Shown: one piece after another, positions 23,170 to 34,983 of the stretch
Layout of the letters: every line of letters starts with the position of its first letter
Numbering within the stretch: the stretch's first letter is position 1
Source: Sarcophilus harrisii
Taxonomy: Eukaryota; Chordata; Mammalia; Dasyuromorphia; Dasyuridae
Direction of reading: 5' to 3'
Assembly: GCF_902635505.1 (NCBI RefSeq)
Contig: NC_045426.1
Span: 564,969,818 to 565,033,817 of the forward strand
Length of the DNA stretch: 64,000 nt
Made by a program: the position numbers and the translations under genes
The notes under the pieces: generated by a model
What the model was told of the DNA's origin: nothing
Database searches by the model: none
Seen by the model: the letters and a program-made list of their open reading frames with translations, nothing else

Positions 23170-23810
23170 CTCTTTTTTAAAAAAAAATGTATTTATTTTA
23201 TTTTTAATTTATGAAATAAAAAAGGATTTCAATAACAGTAAAATTCTAAGATGATGATTGCACCCAAAATTGCAAATCTATTAAGTATAACTTGCTATTC
23301 ATTTTAAATATATAAGAAAATCATTATGCAATATTTTTTATTTTTTCTTCCTTTCCTTTACCTAGAGATGTTACCATTAGCACAAATACATACACACATA
23401 TGTAAAATCATTCTATGCATATATCTAATCAGTTTTTCCTCTGGATGCAGGGAGCATCTTCATAGGGAATTTGTAGTTAATTTGAATGTTTATCATAGTC
23501 AAAATGACTTAGTCGCTCAAAGTTGTTCTTGAAACAATGTATACTATACAATGTTCTATTGATTCTGCTCATTTCATTCTTCATTACTTCATGCAAGTCT
23601 ATTCATGTTTTTCTAAAATCAACAAGCTCATTATTTCTTATTGTATAGTAGTATTCTATCACAATCATATACCACAACTTGTTCAGTGCATGATTTTCTC
23701 CACCTTCATTCAGCAGTCCTTTTCACCATCTCTCAAGTCCTTGTTCCTGAGAAGCCATATCCATTCTTCAAATACAGCTTTTTTCATCGCACTGTATTTT
23801 CTGAGGCAAT
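23170..23810 (-). mobile_element. Old L1 3' end
   Basis: A minus-strand copy with a T-rich start, TCCTCTGGATGCAGGGAGCATCTTC, TTCTGCTCATTTCATTC, CATGCAAGTCTATTC, TTTCTTATTGTATAGTAGTATTC and CATATACCACAACTTGTTCAG. These are the standard 3' UTR and late ORF2 blocks, but it belongs to an older subfamily than the L1 at 5583. Confidence 0.75.
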
Positions 23811-24029
23811 AAAAACAGTATAGGTGCCAATGTCAGCAAGTTTGGATAGGTGCCATGAGTATATGAAGGAAATATTTTCTTGAATAGATTTAATAAATTT
23901 TTTTGATTGATAGAAAATTTTCTTAAAATAAAAGATTATATTATTCCCAACTCAATAAATTTTAGTATCTCCTTATCCCTCGGGATCAAATACAAACTTT
24001 TCTGTTTTACTTTTTAAAAGTTCTTTACA

Positions 24030-24080
24030 TGTGTGACCTTAGGCAAGTCATTTAATCCCAATTGCCTCAGGGGAAAAAAC
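24030..24080 (+). mobile_element. 51-bp SINE tail with TSD
   Basis: Only the last 51 bp of a tRNA-derived SINE is present (TGTGTGACCTTAGGCAAGTC to CTCAGGGGAAAAAAC). It is flanked by a perfect 11-bp duplication AGTTCTTTACA at 24019-24029 and 24081-24091, so it was born truncated rather than eroded. Confidence 0.8.
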
Positions 24081-24621
24081 AGTTCTTTACAATCTTAATT
24101 GCCCTATATTCTAAAATCCATGGAAATTATCTTTCTTGCTGTTTCTTGGCCATAATATAAACCTCCTTTGTTTCTGCCTTTGCACTGACTAACAAAATAC
24201 TTGTGATACATTCCATCCTCACCTTGCTGCAACTGATTCTTTTCTAATTTTAAATGTCCTAGTTATACAAATTTCAATTTTATATAATCAAAATTGTTTT
24301 ATTTTCTGTCACTCTTTTTATCTTATCTCTATATGAATTCTTATTTTATCCATAAATATAAAAAAGTGACATCATAAAGGGCAATAAATAAATTACCTTT
24401 GAGATCTGTTATGTATCTATTCAGAGCCTATCTTGCTATATATTATGAGATGATGGCCTAAATCTAATTTTTTCCATGCTACTTTCCATGTTTTTTTGTT
24501 TGTTTGTTTATTTGTTTGGTTTTTGTCAAATAGTCCTTAGCCCATCATCTAAAGTCTTTGGGCATTTGGTTGCTTCTGTTTGATGGCTACTTAATCCAAT
24601 AAATTACAGATTCCTTAAAAT

Positions 24622-24686
24622 TAGCTTAATTCTGGAAATAGCTCATTGTTTTCCCCACTGTATCATCCTTAGGGAATGTTTCTGAC
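24622..24686 (+). repeat. 65-bp direct repeat, copy 1
   Basis: TAGCTTAATTCTGGAAATAG to TTTCTGAC matches 25423-25487 in the same orientation with about six mismatches. It is not part of a family I recognise. Confidence 0.8.
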
Positions 24687-24703
24687 GAATTCTAACCAGA
24701 CTT

Positions 24704-24760
24704 GCGCATGTGTGTGTGTGTGTGTGTGTGTATGTGTGTGTGAGAGAGAGGGGGGGGATC
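24704..24760. repeat. (TG)n, (AG)n and (G)n microsatellite
   Basis: Compound simple repeat. Confidence 0.9.
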
Positions 24761-25314
24761 AGCACTTAACGAAATGTTGGCATATCATAGATACAAATGT
24801 TTATGGAATTCAATTGAATTCACTCTGAACCATTGATATCTCTAATTTTTAAATTAGTATTAGTCAATGCCAATCAATATTGCTTTATAGTTTTAATTAG
24901 GGTTGTTTTGTAATCTTATTTTTCTTTGTTAAGAATTTTTTACTTTCTTCTATGAAACTAATTTTGTTAGGAGGAAAGAGAAAGGTACCACTTTAGTAAG
25001 AGATTAAAAATATCCTAAGCAGAATTTGGTTTATTCTACTCTTAAAACTAAGAAGTTACCTACTTTGAGGACTGATAGAGGGCTACAAATGAATGACTAT
25101 TCTTCCTATCTCTGTGACATGGATAATGGAGATTTTGGTGACTCACATGTAGCAAATAGGATCTAGTACCAGGGATAGAAGAAATTGTGCAGTTTTAATC
25201 CTTTATTCTTTGCTTTCCTGTGACTGGGCTTATACATCTTGGGCTCCTATTGTGAGTAGTGGAAAATTCAGGTTTGATTATAAGTAATCTTTGACCTTTT
25301 ATTTATCTTTCTGC

Positions 25315-25405
25315 CAAATGAGATCAAATGATAATATTTGTGAAACACTTGGCATAATTCCTGGCATATAGTAGGGACCAAATAAATGCTTATTTTCTTT
25401 TATCT
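25315..25405 (+). mobile_element. MIR-type SINE 3' end
   Basis: The AATGAGATCAAATGATAATATTTGTGAAAC, CTTGGCATAATTCCTGGCATA and AATAAATGCTTATT blocks form the typical CORE-SINE/MIR tail. Confidence 0.7.
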
Positions 25406-25422
25406 TTCACACCACCTTAGGC

Positions 25423-25487
25423 TAGCTTAATTCTGGAAATAGTTCATTGTTTTCCCCACTGCTTTATCCTTAAAGGATGTTTCTGAC
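25423..25487 (+). repeat. 65-bp direct repeat, copy 2
   Basis: The partner of 24622-24686, about 800 bp away. Confidence 0.8.
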
Positions 25488-25718
25488 CATTGGGTAAATT
25501 TGTTATTTTTAATCTGGACCACTTCTACTCCTCAAGGTTAGCATGCTAGCATAACTTTATAAATTAAGGATGAATTGAAACATTTTTTTAAAATGAGGGA
25601 ACAAATAAAACACCCAATGTAAGAGTGTGAAAAAAAATGACAAAATGTTAAGATTTAGAGGAGCTCAGATTCCTCTCAAATCCACCAGTGTATCTTAGAA
25701 ATGCATCACTCTAGGAAC

Positions 25719-26014
25719 TGTAATGCTAGAGAAAATGAGGCAATATAGAGATTAGAGAGTTTTAAATATTTTATTTGGTTTCTGAGATGGAGAGATTTAC
25801 TGGAACCAAAGGGATCCATTTTTGGTCTCAGGATTTAATCAAAGTTGTCTCAGAGGATCCAGCAGTCAATGTGAGGTTCCCATGAAATATATATACACGT
25901 GGCTCTAAGCTACCAGGGTAGACAAAGGCAGGGGTGGAGTCAGAACATTGAGAGCAGGAATTTCCAGGCAGGGACCATCAGACAGGTTGGGGGGTAGGAA
26001 CATAAATTCTTACA
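25719..26014 (-). repeat. 3' LTR of the fossil element
   Basis: The plus-strand start is TGTAATGCTAGAG and the end is AAATTCTTACA. Identity with the partner continues about 10 bp past the end (AATTGGGAGT), so the LTR edge there is uncertain. Confidence 0.7.
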
Positions 26015-29000
26015 AATTGGGAGTAAAGCAAATAGTCAAACTAGAGCCAGGAAGTCTGGACGTTGCAAACATGTCAGGTCCTCTGCAGTTCTAGAGCACC
26101 ATCTTAGTTAGGGAATCTAGTTTGAGATGAACAATTCACTGTGAGTTAGATCTATGGTCATTTGTGCACTTAACTCGATCTCTACTTATATAGGGAGTAG
26201 CAGGGCTCAAGATAGTCCTGCTGCTCATCCTAAAAGGGACAACCCACTCCAGGGGAGAAGGGTGAGGCTTGGAGTAGCTCCACCTGTTCCCTCCCAGAGG
26301 AATATACAGGGCTGCTACAAGAATACAGAAAGGATCCAGATTTCTAAGCAGAATCATCAAGAGTATGCATAGTTAGACCATCAAGGCAGGCAGACCCCAA
26401 ACTTCTAGAGACCTTATATCAAACTACTAGGTCCTTTGAGAATGCTGAAAAACTAATTAAGAAACTGGGTTTATAGGACTGGAGACTGCCAACCCCAAGG
26501 TGCCTGATTTCTGATTTGTTTCTAAAACCAGGCAACCAGAAAATAGTCTGCCAGGGCAATTCCAACAGAATAATAGGTTTCAAAGCTAAAGCATAACCAG
26601 CAATCACAGTCCAGAGGGTTTAAATCATTAACCAAACAAGGAGTAAAAAACAAAAAAAGGACCACCATAAAGGCTTCAGTGATAAGGACACAATGACAGG
26701 GATGGGACAGAAGTGCCTAAGGCAAAGTGAATAAGAACTAGGGGTTCCTATTCTTTCAGGTATCTTTGAAAAAAATCCACCAGTTTATCTAATTCCCTAT
26801 CTCTTCCTCCCTTTTTGTTTAGACAATAGGAATCATCCAAAGAAAAGCAAATAAATTATCAAATAACCATCCCACATATAAATCCTCAGAGTGAATTAAA
26901 GTTCCTACACATATCAGACTAGTACAGTAGGGTTTCCTAATCTCAAACATAACAGCAATAGTTATACAATTTTAACAATTTCCATCCCAAATCTTAAACA
27001 GACAGTAATACAGTTCTAGCCTTAACATCTAATTTTATGGGTGTGGTGTGCTAACAACAATCAATGGGGTGATTCAGGTCCCAGAAGCAGGTCAATATAG
27101 CTGTAATTTGACCAAAATCTAGAACAAAAAAACAAATCTTACAAATAAAGGTTAGAACACACTGCTACAAACTGTGAAGAGGTGAGTTTGCAAATGGCTG
27201 TGGTCCCAATAAATAGTAGTTCAGTCTCAGACAACTGTGCTAATTGTCCTCTCATTTAGAAACCTTAATATCCACAGACATAATATCCAGTAACAGGCAG
27301 ATGATGAGAGTAAATATTCATTTGCCTAAGTATTTAGAATATAATTATTACATATAACCACATTAGAAACAGCAAGGTATTGAATTGCATTAATAGCTCT
27401 TATTGACTATTGTTCTGAACAGTCACATGAGGAAAAAAATGCAGGGACATGACTATAACATAATATAAGCAGTCAAAACTGATCCTTTAGCACATACAGG
27501 ATAAACTAGTCTTAACTCAGTCTTATTCCAGTTAATTGTCAGAGGGTGGAGCTTTAAAACTTCCAAATAATATTAACTATAAGCCCAAGAAATTTTACCT
27601 CCACTAACACAAATTCACTTAACCAAAGCTTCAGATAAATCCCAAATCTCAAAAATAGTTTATATTGATAACAGTAAGAAATTTGTTCCAGTAATTTCAC
27701 ACAATATTTTTACATATCTAAGTAGATGTTTCATAAGTTAAACATTATACAAATCATTTTGCTTTAAAATACCCCATACATAGAAAAATCTCAAATTGCA
27801 TACTGTCCATAACAAAAACATTTTCCAAAGGACAAAAGAAAAAGAAAAGCTATTCTTTTTAGAGGCCCTTTAAATAATGGGCATAACCTCAGCATAAAAT
27901 CAATTAAAACTTAAACAGAATATCCTAATTTCACATAAAAGAATCCAAGAAGTTCTTTAAAATATCAATTAAACTTTTAGAAATAATCCTACCAAATTAT
28001 AGATCACATTTATGACCATATTCCTTAAATAAGAAAAGCATTATGTATCTAAAGAAACAAGTATTTAGTCAATTAACTTAAAAGTAGGCCTTTCTCTTTA
28101 AATGACAATTTGCTTTCTGCAGCCCAGAGCCAAGCCTCTGCAGAAATCGACTGGAACACATTTAGTGGGGGGAAGGGGATTCTACTTGGCAGCCCCTTCC
28201 CCCTCTCCACCTCCACCTCCACCTCCACCTCCAAAGAGGAAGCCATGGGTAGTGAGGGGATGGAAGGGAAGGTGAGCTAAATCCCTGAAGACAAAAGATC
28301 CTCTCCTGTTCCCCACTCAATTTGTCTCACACAGAAATCCTTCTTAGGATTGAGCCAGCCAATTTATTTACTTTTTCCCAATGGCAAGTTTCCCGACCTT
28401 CTCTGACATACCTTAAACAAATGCCCAAACAACCCCTCTAACTAAATGCTCAGTTGCCAAAGCAGCAGAAGGCAGTGGAGGAAGGGAAGATAAGTTGAAT
28501 CTTCACCTTTGAAGACAAAAGATTCCCTCCTATTTCTCCTTCCCCCACCTAACTTCTCTTTCCCTTTGTTACATGCAAAATTTCCTTCTAAATACTGTCT
28601 CTCCTCCCAAATACCTTCCCGATAGTTTTTTCCCCTTCTCTCTTACTTCCTAAAATCTATTCAACCCTTCAATTGCTCCAACAAATCAATCCTTCTTAAG
28701 TCACCTTCATTCTCCTTTACTTTCCTTTCAAAACTTTTAATGTTTACAAATTACCCAGTGTTTCAGAGGGTAACATACTTTACCTAATTAGAGGCGTGAC
28801 TCCTTTAAGGCCAGTTATCAAAACTTTGCTTTAACAAGCCATTGTTAAAATGAACCAAATCTAATACAGCTTTAAAAATAAGTTTTTTTTTTCTCTTCAG
28901 TATCAAATGTTTCAATATTCAAACAAATTCTTAAGATCTTATACTCAAGACAAACAATTCTAGCATGCACAGGCAATAGTAAAATCATTTCCCACAATTT

Positions 29001-29481
29001 CAGAATTAAAGTACCATTTTAAAACGCCCAAAAGGATACTTTTTTTTTTTTTCACTTAAGTTTAAACCAGCTCTTCAAAACCTCCTGGCTGAGTTTCAAA
29101 GCAATTAGCATAAACTCCTTTGTCCTCCAGGCAGCTGCCCTGCCCAGCCCAGGCCAAGTTTCAATTTGAATCGGGTAAGATTTTTTTAACCTTTTCCTTT
29201 AATCCTACTTGCAGGCTTTGAAAATTGCTTCTCAGGAAAAACTTTTCTGCCAGTTTAAAAAAATCCTGTTCCTTTTACTTACAAATTAGTACAACAGATT
29301 AAGAAATTAAAAAGCACCAGAAATTTTTTTTAAAACTTCAGTAGAGCTCTTTAACCAACAAAACAAACAAGTCACAAAATACAGAACACGAAATACACAA
29401 ACATAGACTGCACAATTACCTGAAGGTCTCTAACCTCTAATCCTGCTCTCATTTCTGCTATCTCATTGGGGAGCCTCCAAA
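26015..29481 (-). other. Interior of the LTR fossil, no recognisable protein
   Basis: About 3.5 kb with no frame resembling retroviral proteins on either strand. A pyrimidine-rich zone with a (CTCCAC)n run lies at 28195-28232. The composition of the plus strand is A/C-rich. Confidence 0.5.
29462..29481 (-). other. Putative primer-binding site of the LTR fossil
   Basis: The minus-strand sequence just inside the 5' LTR starts TTTGGAGGCTCC. This resembles the complement of a tRNA-Thr 3' end (TGGAGGCCCC-type), by recall only. Confidence 0.35.
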
Positions 29482-29778
29482 TGTAATGCTGGAGAAACTG
29501 AGGCAAGATAGAAATTAGAGAGTTTTCAATATTTTATTTAGATTTCTGACATGGAGAGATTTAGTGAGACCAAAAGAATCCAGGGCTGAATCAATCTTTT
29601 GTCTCAAAGAATGCAGCAGCCAATGTGAGGTTGCTGTGAAATATATATACACATGGCTCTAAGCTACCAAGGTAGACAGAGGCAGAGGTGGAGTCAGAAC
29701 ACTGAGAGCAGGAATTTCCAGGCAGGGACCATCAGTCCAGTTCTGACAGGTTGGGGAGTAGGAACATAAATTCTTACA
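29482..29778 (-). repeat. 5' LTR of the fossil element
   Basis: The plus-strand start is TGTAATGCTGGAG and the end is AAATTCTTACA. A Mar1-type SINE abuts it at about 29788. Confidence 0.7.
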
Positions 29779-29787
29779 AATTGGGAG

Positions 29788-29997
29788 TTGTTGTTGTTAA
29801 AGAAACTAGTCATTAAGATAAAAAAGTTTACCATTTCCTTCTCCAACTCATTTTATAGATAAGGAAACTGAGGCAAACAGGGTTAAGTGATTTGCTCAGG
29901 GTCACATAGCTAGTGAGTGTCTGAAGCCAGGTTTAAATTCATGTCTTCTTGTCTCTGGATGCAACATTCCATTCATTGTGCCAGCTAGCTGCCCTAG
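29788..29997 (-). mobile_element. Mar1-type (MIR-related) SINE
   Basis: The reverse complement holds the head AGGGCAGCTAGCTGGCACAA, TGTGACCCTGAGCAAATCAC, CTCAGTTTCCTTATCTATAA and an AACAACAACAA tail, the usual Mar1 order. Confidence 0.9.
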
Positions 29998-29999
29998 TG

Positions 30000-31170
30000 A
30001 AATAATTTGGTACTGGTTTTAAAAAGAGAGGTCAATCCATTGAACAAATTATGTATTCGACATAGAGATCAATTTGACAGTGTTTGACAGACTCAAAGAT
30101 TATCACTTACCCAGAGAAATCACTGTTTAAAAAAAAAAAAAAAAGGCAGGAAAAACAGTAGTCTAGCATAAATTGATTTTAGAACATTTCACACCATAAA
30201 CCAAGATGAACGAGATGCATGATGTAAATACCAAGATCACATTAACAAATAAAAGAATTGACAGAAGAAATTACTTTTCAGATCTATGTATAGGAAAATT
30301 CATAACTAAATAAGGAATAGAGGAAATCTCATAAAATGAAATGGACAATTTTGATCGTATATAATTCAAAAGATTTTGCACAAAAATTGAAAGTAGTTAA
30401 AATACAAAGAAAATATATTACTGGAGGGGGAAACTTTATAGCAGTTTCCTCTATTAAAGGTCTCACATCCAACATATGTAAAAAACTGATTCAAATTTAT
30501 AATACTAAGAGCTAGTCCCCAGTTGGTAAATGGCTAAAGGATAAGAACAGAAAGGAATATAAGCTATCATAAAGAAGAAAATAATCCATATTAAAACAAC
30601 TATGGAAAAAGAGAAACACTACTGTAGGGAACTGTGAATTGGTCCATTTGCACTTCTGGAAAATGAAAGTTGCTAAATTGTCCATACCCTTTTAACCCCC
30701 AAAGAAACTTTAAAAAAAAAAAAAAAAAGAAAGAAAGAAAAAGAACATATAGATACAAAAACATTATAGCAACTCTTGGTAGTCAAAAAAAAAGGAAACT
30801 AAAGGCTGAATGACTGAAGAAAGTATGATATATGAATGCAATGGAGTATTATTGTACCATTAAAATGATGACAATTTTAGAGGAAACTGGAAAGGAAACT
30901 GATACAGAGCAAAATGAATAGAACTAAAACAACATATACATTAATAATGACACTATAGCAAAAAACAATTTTGAAAGACTCTAAAACTGTACTCAGTGCT
31001 ACGATAAGCCATAACAAAAGAATGAAGTGAATTATACCACTTACCTCCTGACAGAAGTGACAGACTTAAAATGTAGAAAGATATATCTTTTCAGTCATGA
31101 CCAACATTAGATTTTGTCTTGTTGGACTATATAGTTATGTATGAGAGTCTTGTTGCTTGTTCAATGGAAG
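30000..31170 (+). mobile_element. Old L1, ORF2 C-terminal part and 3' UTR
   Basis: The blocks are in order: CCCAGTTGGTAAATGGCTAAAGG, GGTCCATTTGCACTTCTGGAAA, TTGTCCATACCCTTTTAACC, GCTGAATGACTGAAGAAAG and CAATGGAGTATTATTGTACCAT. It is highly decayed with poly-A runs at 30127-30143 and 30713-30728. It represents an older L1 lineage than the L1 at 5583. Confidence 0.7.
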
Positions 31171-31194
31171 GTATAGTAGATAGAAAATGTAATA

Positions 31195-31216
31195 AAGAGA
31201 GAGAGAGAGAGAGAGA
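31195..31216. repeat. (GA)n microsatellite
   Basis: Simple dinucleotide run. Confidence 0.9.
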
Positions 31217-31246
31217 TTCTGAGTACAAACTCAACTGTATTTTCTT

Positions 31247-31405
31247 TTTTTCCTTTTTTTTTTTTTTTTGCTGAGGCAATTGGGGTTAAATGACTTTCCC
31301 AGGGTCACAGAGCTAAGAAGTGTTAATTGTATGAAGTCAAATTTGAACTCAGATTCTCCTGACTTCAGAGCTGGTGCTCTATCCACTGTGCCACATAGCT
31401 GCCCC
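31247..31405 (-). mobile_element. tRNA-derived marsupial SINE
   Basis: The poly-T at 31254-31269 is its A tail, followed by GCTGAGGCAATTGGGGTTAAA and, at the far edge, ATCCACTGTGCCACATAGCTGCCCC. Weak duplications TCAACTGTATTTTCT and TCAATTATATTTTTC flank it (from 31231 and 31406). Confidence 0.9.
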
Positions 31406-31421
31406 TCAATTATATTTTTCT

Positions 31422-32031
31422 AATAGGGCTTCTTTTATAAAGAATAAGGAAGCACACTCTATTCTGACTGGCTACACAAGACTGGAATACATGGGAGGAC
31501 AGGAAACTAAATACAATGAAGAAACATTCGCTTTAACAAAATAGAGTTGATAGATAGCACAGACTATTAACTATATAAAGAAACATCAGTTCAAACAGAA
31601 TGCAGGATATAAAAAATTATAGGTTTTGCTTTTCCAGTCAGCTAGAGCATTCCTGCGATTGAATCCAAGAACCTTCATCTTAGTTTTAAGCAAAGTTGTT
31701 TTAAACTCCATTTCACAAATTAACATCAGTAATAGGGCATCAGGTGGCCATGGTGAATGGTGAATGAAACAGAAGAATAGATTTGGAAAAAATTAAGATA
31801 AAAAGTCACTGAAAGGACAGATATTTATAAAGAATAATGCCTAAATAGAGATAAAGTAGGACTAAATGAAAAATTAATTTTTCTCAGGAAAAAAAAAAGT
31901 GAGGAGAAAGGAATATAAAAGGAGCAAACATTAAAAGGAAGGAAAGACAAAATGGAAAACTATCAAGATTTTAAAATAACTCCCGGTGTACATACACTTG
32001 CAGTCACTACTACCCTATGCCCCTACCTCTC

Positions 32032-32077
<46 letters not shown>

Positions 32078-32615
32078 ATACAGTCAAGCTCAAATAAAGG
32101 AATCAAAAGAACATCTCAATGTTTAAAGTTCACAAAGCTGCATTACCTATATTCCACCACAGGAGGGTAGAATAGGACAAATCCTGGTAAAATACAGAAA
32201 AATCCTAAATTCTTTTTTTTTTCCTTCAGAAACCAAGATAATAAATGACAATGTCTAATATGTAAAGGTCAAAAAGCTCTCATTCAAAAGTCACTGACAG
32301 TTTAAATGAAAATCTGGAGTCTGAGGTGGTGGAAAGTGAATACCAATCTCGGAAAGAAATAAGACCAAATACTGATACTTCTCATATAGTCAATTCCAGA
32401 TTTGCATTTCAAAGGTATGTTTTAAAATAGGTTTTATAAAACAATTCATGGTAAATACATAAAAGAGAAGTATCTGTACCACAAAAGGTTGAAGAGAAAG
32501 AAACTTTATAGATAAACATTTGAGCTAGACGTTAAAGAATATGCAAGATATCTTTTCAAGAAATGGGAGAACATTCCAGGAATCAATGTAGTCTGATTAT
32601 GGCAGCACACGATGG
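31422..32615. other. Spacer with one microsatellite, no gene seen
   Basis: No supported exon. It contains the CA repeat at 32035-32073. Confidence 0.4.
32035..32073. repeat. (CA)n microsatellite
   Basis: About 19 CA units. Confidence 0.95.
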
Positions 32616-32624
32616 GACTAATTC

Positions 32625-32862
32625 TTTCCCTGTTGAGTTTTGAGACTTTTTTGTGACCCCCTTTTGGGTTTTTTGGTCAAGATAGTGGAATGGCTTTGCA
32701 TTTCCTTTTCCAGATCCTTTTCCAGAGAAGGAAATTGAGGCAAACAGGGATAAATGATTTGCCCAGGGTCACATTGCTAAGAAGTCACATTTGAACTTAG
32801 GAAAAAGAATCTTCTTGATTCTAGGCCTGGCACTCTACCTACTGTATCACCCTGCTGCCACA
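32625..32862 (-). mobile_element. Mar1-type (MIR-related) SINE, decayed
   Basis: The reverse complement shows GGCAGCAGGGTGATACAGTAGG, AATGTGACCCTGGGCAAATC and CTCAATTTCCTTCTCTGG, then the CCCAAAAGGGGGTCACAAAAA block near the tail. Confidence 0.8.
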
Positions 32863-33059
32863 TCCCTTCTCTACTCATGAGAATTATGGCTCTTTTATTG
32901 ATGTCTTTTTTTTTTTTTTAGCTCATCATAATTTCTCTCAGTGTCTTTTCCCCTTCCCCAAAAATATGAAATATAAAAAATATAAGAGAAAATAGATCAG
33001 AAAAAATGATCACTATATCAATAATCTGAAAAATATGTCCAATGAATGTATCACACTTG

Positions 33060-33310
33060 TCGACAGTTAATGGAGCACTGGACTTGGAATTAAGAAGGCC
33101 TGAGTTCAATGTAGCCTCAGATATATTTACTAGCTGTGTGACTCTGGACAAATCACTTAACTCCTGCCTGCCTCAGATCCTTCAAATGCAGAATGGAAAT
33201 AATAATAGTACCTACCTATCAGAGTTGTTGTAATAAAAAAAATGAGCCAATATTTGTAAAGCTGTCAGCATAATACCTGGTACACAGCAGAAGTTAAATA
33301 AATGCTGTTT
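33060..33310 (+). mobile_element. MIR/MON-type CORE-SINE, full length
   Basis: The body runs from AATGGAGCACTGGACTTGGA through GCTGTGTGACTCTGGACAAA, CCTGCCTGCCTCAG, ATAATAGTACCTACCTATCAG and CTGGTACACAGCAGAAG to TTAAATAAATGCTG. Confidence 0.85.
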
Positions 33311-33395
33311 TCTTTTCTCTTATTCTCTTCCCATTTCACCTGTACAAAGGAGAGTAGAATGGAGACATCTTCTTATATCTATTTTTGAGCCAGAC

Positions 33396-33398
<3 letters not shown>

Positions 33399-33466
<68 letters not shown>
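33399..33466. repeat. (CT)n microsatellite, about 34 units
   Basis: A long pure dinucleotide run. Confidence 0.95.
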
Positions 33467-33470
<4 letters not shown>

Positions 33471-33474
33471 TTTG

Positions 33475-33800
33475 CAACATTCATTTTTGACATTTTTTTT
33501 TTGGAGTGGTTCTACATAAATTATTATAGTCATGTATTCTGTCTTCTTGGTTCTACTTACTTCACCCTGGATGAGTTGAAATCAGTCATTTCATGCCTCT
33601 GTATTTTTTCAAATACCATTTCTTATAACAGAGACAGTAATGTTCTATTATATTCAGGTACCACAGTTTGTCTCACTAATCTCCAAAGTGTATCTCTTTG
33701 TTTCTAATTTTTATGAGAAGCACTCATAAATAGTACTGCTACAAATATTTTGGTGTGTATAGAGACTTTCTTCTTATTCATAGCCTCTTTGTCAACATGA
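33475..33800 (-). mobile_element. Old L1 3' fragment
   Basis: The minus-strand L1 blocks are recognisable: TGGTTCTACTTACTTCACCC, GTAATGTTCTATTATATTC, GGTACCACAGTTTGT and CTACAAATATTTTGGTG. Confidence 0.65.
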
Positions 33801-34009
33801 TCTTTCAAAAATCATTGCTAGTAGCTTAGAAGTCACAATTGCAGTTTCAGTACCCTAGGATGTAAAGTTCATCTTAACAAATCTATATATGATTAAGAAT
33901 TAGTGACAAACAAGTATCCTATAATCAAGGAAGCAAGAGAAACAATCTGGGGATGGGGATGGGAAGTGGGGTAGAAAGACAGAAACTACTGCCATTATCA
34001 TGTACATGG

Positions 34010-34099
34010 GCATGATTTTAAATGTGCTTCTTAAGTACTTTGGGCAAAGCACTGTGTTAAGGGGAAACAAATAAAAAATCAAAACAATTCCTGTCCTCC
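34010..34099 (-). mobile_element. CR1/L3-type LINE 3' end, interrupted
   Basis: GGCAAAGCACTGTGTTAAGG and CAATTCCTGTCCTCCGGG match the plus-strand view of the CR1/L3 3' end (GGCACTGTGCTAAG...CCTGCCCTCAAGG). The L1 at 34112 splits it. Confidence 0.5.
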
Positions 34100-34111
34100 G
34101 GGACATATATT

Positions 34112-34971
34112 CTTTTTTTTTTTAATAGCTTTTTATTTATAAGTTATATGCATGGGTAATTTTACAGCATTGACAATTGCCAAACCTTTTGTTCCAATTT
34201 TTACCCTCCTTCCCCCCACCCTCTTCCCTAGATGGCAGGTTGAACAATAAATATGTTAAAGTATAAATTAAATACAAAATAAGTATACATGTCCAAACCA
34301 TTATTTTGCTGTACAAAAAGAATTGGACTCTGAAATAGTATACAATTAGTCTGTGAAGGAAATAAAAAATGCAGGCAGACAAAAATAGAGGGATTGGGAA
34401 TTCTATGTAGTGGTTCATAGTCATCTCCCAGAGTTCTTTCGCTGGGTATAGCTGGTTCAGTTCATTATTGAATTACTATTACTATTCCAATTACTATTGG
34501 AACTGATTTGGTTCCTCTCACTGTTGAAGAGAGCCACGTCCATCAGAATTGATCATCATATAGTATTGTTGAAGAATATAATGATCTTACAGTCCTGCTC
34601 ATTTCACTCAGCATCAGTTCATATAAATCATTCCAGGCCTTTCTGAAATCATCCTGCTGGTCATTTCTTACCGAACAATAATATTCCATAACATTCATAT
34701 ACCACAATTTATTCAGCCATTCTCCAACTGATGGGCATCCACTGAGTTTCCAGTTTCTGGCCACTACAAAGAGACCTACCACAAACATTCTTGCACATGT
34801 GGGTCCCTTTCCCTTCTTTAAAATCTCTTTAAAATTCCCTTCTTTAAAATCCAGTAGTAGCACTGCTAGGTCAAAGGGTATACACAATTTGATAACTTTT
34901 TGAGCATAGTTCCAAATTGCTCTCCAGAATGGTTGAATGTATTCACAATTCCACCAACAATGTCTTAGTGT
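34112..34971 (-). mobile_element. 5'-truncated L1 with perfect TSD
   Basis: A minus-strand 3' UTR of the same subfamily as the L1 at 5583, followed by ORF2 C-terminus. The last 114 codons (34543-34887) are open and end SSTILYDDQF. A perfect 12-bp duplication GGGACATATATT lies at 34100-34111 and 34972-34983. A short indel near 34820-34850 disturbs the GLYPKEI region. It is a relatively young insertion. Confidence 0.92.
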
Positions 34972-34983
34972 GGGACATATATT

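Larger units (their letters stand above)
25719..29778 (-). mobile_element. Endogenous retrovirus-like fossil with paired LTRs
   Basis: Two direct repeats of about 297 bp (25719-26014 and 29482-29778) enclose about 3.5 kb. Read on the minus strand, each LTR begins TGTAAG and ends TTACA, and carries a TATATATA stretch and an AATAAA signal near its end. A putative primer-binding site starting TTTGGAGGCTCC follows the 5' LTR. The repeats differ by roughly 10-15 percent by eye plus small indels, so the insertion is old. No gag, pol or env similarity is recognisable inside; it is broken or was always non-autonomous. A target-site duplication was not found. Confidence 0.7.

Noticed and set aside
32035-32073. 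CRISPR-like or other functional array in the CA, TG, CT and AT runs
   Set aside because: They are ordinary microsatellites with no spacers.
33336-33707. Long frames with Ser-Leu or Arg-Glu repeats
   Set aside because: They are translations of the (CT)n microsatellite.
34543-34887. 114-codon minus-strand protein as a host gene
   Set aside because: L1 ORF2 C-terminus within an L1 with a target-site duplication.
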